A program made the position numbers and the translations under genes. A stretch of 19,388 nucleotides of DNA from NCBI GenBank assembly GCA_964392765.1, contig CAYMRF010000025.1, forward strand, positions 1 to 19,388. The letters run 5' to 3'. Position 1 is the stretch's first letter, and each line of letters starts with the position of its first letter. Positions 14,277 to 19,388 of the stretch are shown here, one piece after another. Under the pieces are notes generated by a model. The model was not told the origin of the DNA. It worked only from the letters and a program-made list of their open reading frames with translations, and searched no databases. This DNA comes from BTUB01 sp964392765 (GTDB taxonomy: Bacteria; Babelota; Babeliae; Babelales; Vermiphilaceae).

Positions 14277-15211
14277 TGCTTTTCTCCTTTAGGAAGCTTA
14301 AATATTATCTCATCAATCATGATTTGGCCATTTACCTGCGTTGCATGCCAGGGCGCAATCAGCACTTTATATTCATGAATTTTTTCTGCAATTATTGAAA
14401 AATTAGAATCACCTCTAATTAAACAATCAAAATTCAGTAATGAAAAAAAATCTTCTAAAACATTTGCATTATGCTTGTTATCGTGCACTCTGCAATCAAA
14501 TATAACGCGATCAATTCCAACTTCCTTGCGCAACCACTCCATAATTTCTGCCGGATTATCATGATCAGTAAAAATATACGCGTAAATTGCTTGTTCTGGA
14601 TATTGAGCAGCAATTTTTCGTAATGCATCACAATAGAATGAAAATGGAGGCCATTTTAATGGCTGGCCGCACGTCATATCGTTATACGTTTGGCCCGGCA
14701 AAATATCAAAGCCACTGCCTATTCTCACATGCACTGCTACGGTTATACCGTCATGAGATGTTGAGAGTAAATTTAAAACGCAATTAGGTTTAAGAGTTTT
14801 TTTAAGTTCACCGATAAATAGTGGATTATTCCAGTCTACATCAAACAGGTAAGGATTTCTTGGGCAATTACGCTCTATCACGGATTCAGGAAAAAAAGGA
14901 ATAACATATAAAAGATCGGCATTTGGATCTATTTTTCCATTCACGTCTTTATAGGAAACAATGTCTTTGAAATGCTTTAAATTTACATGCGATATTTGTA
15001 TTTCTAAATTATGCATCATTAATTGATCAGAATAAGTAAATGGAATATAAAGCAATGGAATATCATAAAGACAGGATATATATTTGGCGCGACTATAGGC
15101 TAATAAATTATCACCAAATCTACCGCCACTAAAAGTATACGTAACGGCACTGCGTGCTTGCACAATCTGCGTAACTAACAAAAAAAGTACTATTAAAAAA
15201 CGCTTTATCAT
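14273..15211 (-). CDS. GT11-like (alpha-1,2-fucosyltransferase-like) glycosyltransferase, exported, copy 2
   Basis: 312 residues from the ATG at 15211, chosen because GAGGG lies seven bases upstream and the resulting N-terminus is a clean signal peptide ending I-V-Q-A (16-19); an open extension to 15301 has no such signal. Motifs parallel copy 1: SGGRFGD (28-34), VAVHVRIGSGFD (158-169), YIFTDHDNPAEI (212-223) and FDCLIRGDSNFSIIAEKI (261-278). These resemble the donor-binding HxRRxD and S-N-S-S-F-S motifs of alpha-1,2-fucosyltransferases, although the second arginine of HxRR is replaced (K in copy 1, I here). Fucose transfer from GDP-fucose is therefore likely but not certain. The stop overlaps the GTG of the FkbM gene. 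The gene is divergent from gmd, which makes the GDP-fucose precursor, and this strengthens the functional link. Confidence 0.72.
   Translation of the reverse strand: MIKRFLIVLFLLVTQIVQARSAVTYTFSGGRFGDNLLAYSRAKYISCLYDIPLLYIPFTYSDQLMMHNLEIQISHVNLKHFKDIVSYKDVNGKIDPNADLLYVIPFFPESVIERNCPRNPYLFDVDWNNPLFIGELKKTLKPNCVLNLLSTSHDGITVAVHVRIGSGFDILPGQTYNDMTCGQPLKWPPFSFYCDALRKIAAQYPEQAIYAYIFTDHDNPAEIMEWLRKEVGIDRVIFDCRVHDNKHNANVLEDFFSLLNFDCLIRGDSNFSIIAEKIHEYKVLIAPWHATQVNGQIMIDEIIFKLPKGEKQ
14284..14290 (-). promoter_or_regulatory. Ribosome-binding site deciding a GTG start
   Basis: Minus-strand AAAGGAG seven bases before the GTG at 14276-14274 of the FkbM gene. It lies inside the end of the upstream GT11-like gene, so the two are translationally coupled. 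Confidence 0.7.
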
Positions 15212-15236
15212 CAGACTACCCTCAATTAATCCAAAA

Positions 15237-15245
15237 AATATACCA
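15237..15245 (-). promoter_or_regulatory. Candidate extended -10 promoter for the GT11-FkbM operon
   Basis: On the minus strand TGGTATATT (15245-15237) fits the extended -10 form TGnTATATT. It lies 25 bases ahead of the start at 15211, leaving room for a short leader with GAGGG. No good -35 box is present, as is allowed for extended -10 promoters. Confidence 0.4.
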
Positions 15246-15291
15246 AGAACACTACTAAAAACATTTTGATGCGGCAAGCGATAAAATTTTT

Positions 15292-15320
15292 TTGCGAACA
15301 AATCTAAAAAAAGTTATGTT
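15292..15320 (+). promoter_or_regulatory. Candidate sigma70-like promoter for the gmd operon
   Basis: TTGCGA (15292-15297) and TATGTT (15315-15320) with 17 bases between, 48 bases before the ATG at 15369. The -35 box resembles the TTGCGT of the promoter at 4184. Confidence 0.42.
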
Positions 15321-15368
15321 AGAACCGATTTGTTGAAGAAAGCGATAAACCTAAAAAAAGAGAACTTA

Positions 15369-16448
15369 ATGAATAAATCAATGAAACTCCTACTTTTAAT
15401 TCCCCTTTTTCTTCCAACAATTAATTACGCAAAAAAAGCACTTATTTTTGGCATCACTGGCCAAGATGGCGCATATTTAGCTGAATTTTTACTCGATAAG
15501 GGTTATGAAGTGCATGGCGTAAAACGCCGTTCATCATCCTTTAACACCGACAGAATAAATCACTTATATCAAGATAGACACCATCAAGAAGCAAATTTTT
15601 ACTTGCATTATGGGGATCTTGCAGACAGTGCTTGTATTGCAAAATTAATTAATGAAATACTTCCTGACGAAGTCTATAATCTCGGCGCTCAAAGCCATGT
15701 GAGGGTCTCTTTTGATATTCCTGAATACACCGCCGATATTGATGCGATTGGAGCGCTGCGCATTTTAGAAGCAATTAAAAATGCTTCTAAACCAATAAAG
15801 TATTATCAAGCATCAAGCAGTGAAATGTTTGGTAAAGTGCAAGAAATACCGCAGTCTGAAAATACGCCATTTTATCCGCGATCTCCCTATGGATGCGCAA
15901 AAGTCTTTGGCTACTGGATCACCGTTAATTATCGAGAGGCATACGGTATTTTTGCCTGCAACGGCATTCTTTTTAATCATGAATCTCCTATTCGCGGAGA
16001 AACATTTGTAACACGCAAAATTACACGTGCCATTGCTCGTATAAAAAATGAAGAACAAGATGTTTTATACTTAGGAAATCTTGATGCTAAAAGAGATTGG
16101 GGCTATGCAAAAGATTATGTTGAAGCTATGTGGCTCATGTTACAGCAAGAGACGCCTGATGATTATGTAATTGCAACTGGAGAAGCTTATTCAGTAAGAG
16201 ATTTTGTAGAGCTTGCTTTTAAGGAAATTGATATTGATATCCAATGGGAAGGCACAGGCTTTGATGAAAAAGGAATTGATAAAAAGACAGGCAAAGTCTT
16301 AGTAGCTATTGATCCCATCTATTTTAGGCCCACTGAAGTGGATCTTTTAATTGGCGATGCAACTAAGGCGAAAAAAATATTGCAGTGGCAACCAAAGACC
16401 GATTTTAAGACGTTAGTAAAAATAATGGTAGAAGCGGATTTAGAATGA
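15369..16448 (+). CDS. gmd: GDP-mannose 4,6-dehydratase with an N-terminal signal peptide
   Basis: 359 residues from the ATG at 15369; a TTG 39 bases upstream is in frame but lacks support. Gmd converts GDP-D-mannose to GDP-4-keto-6-deoxy-mannose, the first step to GDP-L-fucose, GDP-rhamnose or GDP-perosamine. Similarity to E. coli Gmd runs along the whole length: Rossmann loop GITGQDGAYLAEFL (28-41), HGVKRRSSSFNTDR (49-62), HYGDLAD (80-86), PDEVYNLGAQSHV (99-111), catalytic S149/E152 region, YxxxK at Y174-K178, and NGILFNHESP (198-207). All catalytic residues appear intact. The oddity is the front: typical Gmd begins directly at the Rossmann strand, whereas here about 21 extra residues form a signal peptide (KLLLLIPLFLP, then I-N-Y-A). 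An NADP-dependent, GDP-mannose-using enzyme with an export signal is very unusual. The stop overlaps the next start as ATGA. GMER (fucose synthase) is not in this window. Confidence 0.95.
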   Translation: MNKSMKLLLLIPLFLPTINYAKKALIFGITGQDGAYLAEFLLDKGYEVHGVKRRSSSFNTDRINHLYQDRHHQEANFYLHYGDLADSACIAKLINEILPDEVYNLGAQSHVRVSFDIPEYTADIDAIGALRILEAIKNASKPIKYYQASSSEMFGKVQEIPQSENTPFYPRSPYGCAKVFGYWITVNYREAYGIFACNGILFNHESPIRGETFVTRKITRAIARIKNEEQDVLYLGNLDAKRDWGYAKDYVEAMWLMLQQETPDDYVIATGEAYSVRDFVELAFKEIDIDIQWEGTGFDEKGIDKKTGKVLVAIDPIYFRPTEVDLLIGDATKAKKILQWQPKTDFKTLVKIMVEADLE

Positions 16449-17281
16449 AGAAAATCGTATTATTTTGCTTAATTTTTATAGGAATTGCTCAAGCAGACGA
16501 TCGTTGCGTAACTATCGCCATTTTAGTTAAAGATAAAGCTCACACGTTGCCTCTTTATCTTTCGTGCATAGAACAGCAAACCTGGCCTAAATCAAAAACT
16601 TGTTTATATATACGCACCAACAACAATAGAGACAACTCTGCAGAAATTTTGAAAAACTGGGTGCACAAGGTTCAAGATCAATATTTAGATATTTATTTTG
16701 ATGATTCTGATGTACCCGAAAATATTACGCAATATAAACAACATGAGTGGAATTGTACTCGGTTCAAGGTATTAGGAAAAATCCGACAAGAATCGATTAA
16801 TTGGGCATTTGAGCATAATTCTCACTATTTTATTGCTGACTGTGATAACTTTATCTATCCCAATACCATTGAAGCAGTTGCAACCGTAAACTTGCCTATT
16901 ATTGCCCCATTACTTAATAGCTATTGCGCATACTCTAATTTCCATGCTGCAATTGATGCCAATGGCTACTTGTGGGATTCTCCGTGGTATTTGCCTCTGG
17001 TTAATCGAGAAATAAAAGGATTTGTGCAAGTTCCGGTGGTCCATTGCACTTATTTTGTGCATTACAATGTTTTACTGGATATGAGCTATGATGATGAGAG
17101 TTACCGTTTTGAATATGTAATTTTTAGTGACAATGCCCGGAAAAAAAACATTCCGCAATATATTGATACGCGAGAAGTCTACGGTTTTGTTTCTTTTGCA
17201 GAAAACTCCACTGATTTAGTAGCAGAGCCTTGGTTTATTAATTTTTGCTTGGAACTGCATCACCGAAGATTTAATAAGTAG
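16445..17281 (+). CDS. Homologue of the N-terminal glycosyltransferase domain of collagen galactosyltransferase (COLGALT), exported
   Basis: 278 residues. A signal peptide ends G-I-A-Q-A (13-17). The rest closely follows, from memory, the N-terminal GT domain of animal COLGALT1/2 (GLT25D, CEECAM1): VTIAILVKDKAHTLPLYL (22-39), NNNRDNSAEIL (59-69), the metal motif D132-C-D134-N135, PIIAPLLNSYCAYSNF (151-166), GYLWDSPWYLP (174-184), VPVVHCTYFV (196-205) and the late EVYGF (244-248). In animals this domain precedes the GT25 domain and the protein works in the ER on hydroxylysine of collagen. Only the N-terminal domain is present here; there is no GT25 domain in or next to the gene. Predicted role: a GT-A transferase using a UDP-sugar, acceptor unknown. 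It is translationally coupled to gmd. Alternative: a generic GT2 enzyme, but the ordered motif match is too extensive for that to be my first choice. Confidence 0.8.
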   Translation: MKKIVLFCLIFIGIAQADDRCVTIAILVKDKAHTLPLYLSCIEQQTWPKSKTCLYIRTNNNRDNSAEILKNWVHKVQDQYLDIYFDDSDVPENITQYKQHEWNCTRFKVLGKIRQESINWAFEHNSHYFIADCDNFIYPNTIEAVATVNLPIIAPLLNSYCAYSNFHAAIDANGYLWDSPWYLPLVNREIKGFVQVPVVHCTYFVHYNVLLDMSYDDESYRFEYVIFSDNARKKNIPQYIDTREVYGFVSFAENSTDLVAEPWFINFCLELHHRRFNK

Positions 17282-17405
17282 ATGCTCAAAAAAACCTTTC
17301 ATAAGCATGATTTTAGCGAATTAGACTCTGATCGACGATATTGCATCTTTGGCAATTCTATGATAGAAACTTGGTATCTTTTACTCCCTTGATAAAAAGG
17401 AACTT

Positions 17406-18503
17406 ATGAAGCGTCTGATTGCTCCGGCAATATTATTTTTATTATATAGTGCGTTTACTCATGCAACTTTCTTTATTCCTACCAATTCAGAATTATTCGA
17501 AAACAAAAATATTCTCATATTGGGGGGCACCGGTTTCTTAGGAAAAGCGCTCATTGCAGAGATTTTAAAATATAACCCTAATAAAATAATTGTTTACAGT
17601 AGAGATGAAGTTAAACACTTTAATCTCACCAAAGTATTTCCCAACAATCGCAAAATTCAAAGCGTAATTGGTGATATTAGAGATTATGAAAATCTGGTAC
17701 ATGCAACAAAAAATATCGATGTTGTCTTTCATGCTGCGGCGTTAAAAAGAATTGATATCTTAGAAAACAACGTGGAAGAATCAATAAAAACTAATATCTT
17801 GGGTTCCATTAACGTATTTAATGCTTGCGTGGCTAATAACGTGCCAAAAGTTATTTTTATATCTACCGATAAAGCGTGTTCTCCCGTAAATACATATGGT
17901 GCCTGCAAATTCATTAGTGAAAAAATATTTACTAATTATGATCACACTAAAATTTCTACCAAATTTATTGTCGCTCGTTACGGAAATGTTCTTGATAGCA
18001 CCGGATCGGTAATTCCTATTTTTACTGCTAAAATCAAAAATGGCGAGGAAATTCCTCTCACTGATCCTCGCATGACTCGATTTATCATTAGTAAAGAAGA
18101 GGCTGTTGAGCTGGTCTTTGATGCATTACGCTATGGCATCGGAGGCGAAGTGTTTGTAAAGCGTATTAATGCTTTAAAAGTGACCGATCTTATAGAAGTT
18201 TTAAAAGAAAAATTTAAAGCAAATAATCCCGTTAAAAAAATTGGGCTTCGTCCGGGGGAAAAAATTCATGAAGAACTCATAAATGAAGCTGAAGTTCCGC
18301 GCATGATCGCATTCAAGCAATATTACATTATCCGCCCTTCTGTAACGGAAGAATATTATAATGATGCCGCTGAAATGCCAATCTACATTCAGCGCGGTTC
18401 TTTAATTTCTCGAGAAACAATGAGTGGTTACAGCTCCGATCAAGCAGTAATTTCAAAAAATGAATTGACAGCACTTTTTAATACTTTAGACATATTGAAG
18501 TAA
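17406..18503 (+). CDS. UDP-sugar 4,6-dehydratase (PseB/WbjB/CapE-type SDR) with a signal peptide
   Basis: 365 residues. A signal peptide ends A-F-T-H-A (16-20), then the short-chain dehydrogenase domain begins. Motifs: GGTGFLG (40-46), SRDE (65-68), GDIRDYENL (89-97), FHAAALKRI (108-116), ISTDKACSPVNTYGACK (152-168) with D155, K156 and the Y164-x3-K168 pair, ARYGNVLDSTGSVIP (190-204), TDPRMTRF (219-226) and RPGEKIHEEL (282-291). This is the Polysacc_synt_2 group whose members act on UDP-GlcNAc, yielding 4-keto-6-deoxy sugars for pseudaminic acid, L-FucNAc or L-QuiNAc/RhaNAc. The tyrosine is PseB-like, while the C-terminal SGYSSDQ segment recalls the WbjB/CapE end region, so the exact stereochemistry is open. 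The ribosome-binding site AAAAAGGA precedes the ATG after a 124-base gap. Four bases separate it from the epimerase/reductase gene, implying consecutive steps. Confidence 0.85.
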   Translation: MKRLIAPAILFLLYSAFTHATFFIPTNSELFENKNILILGGTGFLGKALIAEILKYNPNKIIVYSRDEVKHFNLTKVFPNNRKIQSVIGDIRDYENLVHATKNIDVVFHAAALKRIDILENNVEESIKTNILGSINVFNACVANNVPKVIFISTDKACSPVNTYGACKFISEKIFTNYDHTKISTKFIVARYGNVLDSTGSVIPIFTAKIKNGEEIPLTDPRMTRFIISKEEAVELVFDALRYGIGGEVFVKRINALKVTDLIEVLKEKFKANNPVKKIGLRPGEKIHEELINEAEVPRMIAFKQYYIIRPSVTEEYYNDAAEMPIYIQRGSLISRETMSGYSSDQAVISKNELTALFNTLDILK

Positions 18504-18507
18504 TGTT

Positions 18508-19388
18508 ATGTATAAAATAATATCTTTTATTGTTCTTGCTGGATCATTTACCAGCATTCAAGCAAAAACGATTCTAATATTTGGTGGCAAAAATGGATGG
18601 ATTGGGCAAAAAATTGTGCAATTGCTCAAAGATAGCGGACATAATCCCGTATGCGCCCATTCACGTCTTGAAAATAGGCAAGATATCATCAATGAAATTG
18701 ATCACATAAAGCCTGATGCTATCATAAATTCTGCCGGTATTACCGGAAAACCTAATGTGGACTGGTGCGAAGATCATAAACAAGAAACACTCCGCACTAA
18801 TGTGATTGGCACTCTTAATCTCGCTGATGTAGCCTACTTAAAGGGCCTACATCTTACCAATATTAGCACCGGATGCATTTACGAATATGATGAAAAACAT
18901 CCCATGAATAGCGGGCGGGGATTCGCTGAAGATGAAGAGCCCAACTTCAGTGGCTCATTTTATTCCCGCACCAAAATTATGATGGAAAAACTCCTGCTTG
19001 AGTATCCCAATGTGCTCAACTTACGCGTAAAAATGCCCGTGTCTTTGGAATTAGATAAAGGATTCGTGGGAAAACTCGCCCGATATAAAAAATTGATAAA
19101 TATTCCTAACTCTTTAACGGTTTTGGATGATCTATTGCCTCTTGCTCTTGATATGACCGTTAAAGACGTTAAAGGTAATTTTAATTTGGTAAATCCCGGC
19201 ACTATGAGCCATCATGAAGTGATGGATCTTTATAAACAATATATTGATCCTCAATATGAGTATCTGGGCTTTTCTCTAGAAGAACAAGCGCGCATATTAA
19301 AAGTGCCCCGTGCCAATGCAGAGTTAAGTGCTGCTAAGCTCTTAAGCCTTTATCCAAATATCCCGCCAATCAAAGAGTCCATGATAAA
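18508..19388 (+). CDS. UER1/RHM-C-terminal-type NDP-4-keto-6-deoxyhexose 3,5-epimerase/4-reductase, exported, 3' end cut off
   Basis: At least 293 residues; the frame is open to the right edge, and comparison with about 300-residue relatives suggests only a few residues are missing. A signal peptide ends T-S-I-Q-A (15-19). The SDR domain has GGKNGWIGQ (26-34), SRLENRQDI (52-60), AGITGKPNVDWCEDHK (76-91), RTNVIGTLNLAD (96-107), STGCIYEYD (120-128), SFYSRTK (150-156; Y152/K156), RVKMPVS (173-179), IPNSLTVLDDLLP (199-211) and SLEEQARI (256-263). These match, from memory, the bifunctional epimerase/reductase of plant UDP-rhamnose synthesis (UER1, C-terminal half of RHM) and its giant-virus relatives much better than bacterial RmlD. 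Predicted role: epimerise and reduce the 4-keto sugar from the preceding dehydratase to an L-6-deoxysugar nucleotide. The ATG has only a weak ribosome-binding site, so coupling to the upstream gene is likely. Confidence 0.85.
   Translation, partial: MYKIISFIVLAGSFTSIQAKTILIFGGKNGWIGQKIVQLLKDSGHNPVCAHSRLENRQDIINEIDHIKPDAIINSAGITGKPNVDWCEDHKQETLRTNVIGTLNLADVAYLKGLHLTNISTGCIYEYDEKHPMNSGRGFAEDEEPNFSGSFYSRTKIMMEKLLLEYPNVLNLRVKMPVSLELDKGFVGKLARYKKLINIPNSLTVLDDLLPLALDMTVKDVKGNFNLVNPGTMSHHEVMDLYKQYIDPQYEYLGFSLEEQARILKVPRANAELSAAKLLSLYPNIPPIKESMI

Noticed and set aside
17282..17308. Intrinsic terminator after the COLGALT-like gene
   Set aside because: ATGCT...AGCAT gives only a five-base stem with a 17-base loop and a short T-run, too weak to call.
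17341..17380. Promoter ahead of the 4,6-dehydratase gene
   Set aside because: TTGCAT, TTGGCA and TATGAT are present, but no pair has acceptable spacing with good matches on both sides.
18960..19202. Minus-strand open frame near the right edge
   Set aside because: It is antisense to the epimerase/reductase gene, whose sense translation has strong family motifs.
1..19388. Origin in a giant virus or eukaryote, suggested by COLGALT-, UER1- and ABO-like enzymes
   Set aside because: Shine-Dalgarno sites, GTG starts, ATGA/GTGA overlaps, sigma70-like promoters and Sec signal peptides point to a bacterium; gene exchange is the simpler explanation.
18508..19388. Calling the last gene rmlD (dTDP-4-dehydrorhamnose reductase)
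   Set aside because: The motif set fits the UER1/RHM epimerase-reductase group better, and no rmlA, rmlB or rmlC genes are present in the window.

Overview
This is an AT-rich bacterial window packed with glycan-building genes. I count 18 complete coding regions plus one cut off at the right edge. Bacterial origin is supported by Shine-Dalgarno sequences (AAAGGAG, GAGGG, AAAAGGA) ahead of most starts, by GTG starts, by ATGA- and GTGA-type stop/start overlaps, and by sigma70-like promoters. No rRNA, tRNA, CRISPR array, transposase or phage gene is visible. The gene content, with eukaryote- and giant-virus-like enzymes and an unusual load of signal peptides, would fit a host-associated Gram-negative such as the protist-infecting candidate phylum Dependentiae (TM6). 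That is inference; the window carries no taxonomic marker.

Layout, left to right. (1) 207-1742 (+): a two-domain GT2 glycosyltransferase. (2) 4116-1739 (-): an operon of a GT11-like fucosyltransferase, a class I methyltransferase and an ABO-type (GT6) glycosyltransferase. (3) 4250-7367 (+): a three-domain glycosyltransferase and a MycE-type sugar O-methyltransferase. (4) 8114-7383 (-): a paralogous O-methyltransferase. (5) 8272-9165 (+): a GT-A glycosyltransferase. (6) 11465-9171 (-): a second methyltransferase + GT6 cassette followed by another methyltransferase. (7) 11606-13584 (+): two GT2 enzymes. (8) 15211-13569 (-): a second GT11-like enzyme and an FkbM methyltransferase. (9) 15369 to the right edge (+): GDP-mannose 4,6-dehydratase (gmd), a homologue of the N-terminal domain of animal collagen galactosyltransferase, a UDP-sugar 4,6-dehydratase, and a plant/giant-virus-type epimerase/4-reductase. 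Together this is 9 glycosyltransferase genes, 6 methyltransferases and 3 nucleotide-sugar SDR enzymes.

The most striking point is that essentially every protein begins with a Sec-type signal peptide, usually ending in an A-x-A-like cleavage site. This includes families that normally work in the cytoplasm: Gmd, the UDP-sugar dehydratase, the epimerase/reductase and all six SAM-dependent methyltransferases. The locus therefore looks like a complete exported glycan synthesis and methylation line. There is no Wzx/Wzy, ABC transporter, initiating phosphoglycosyltransferase or ligase, so it is not a normal O-antigen or capsule cluster. One hypothesis is that the enzymes act in the periplasm or are released into a host compartment where host nucleotide sugars, NADPH and SAM are available.

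A GT11-like enzyme next to a GT6 enzyme with a blood-group-A-like specificity loop, plus gmd for the GDP-fucose route, raises the possibility of a histo-blood-group-like or fucosylated, methylated host-mimicking glycan. The locus has clearly grown by duplication: two GT6, two GT11-like, two Methyltransf_11-like, two MycE-like, and shuffled GT2 domains. Genes are packed very tightly, with convergent pairs overlapping or nearly touching. No gene-free stretch exceeds about 210 bases.
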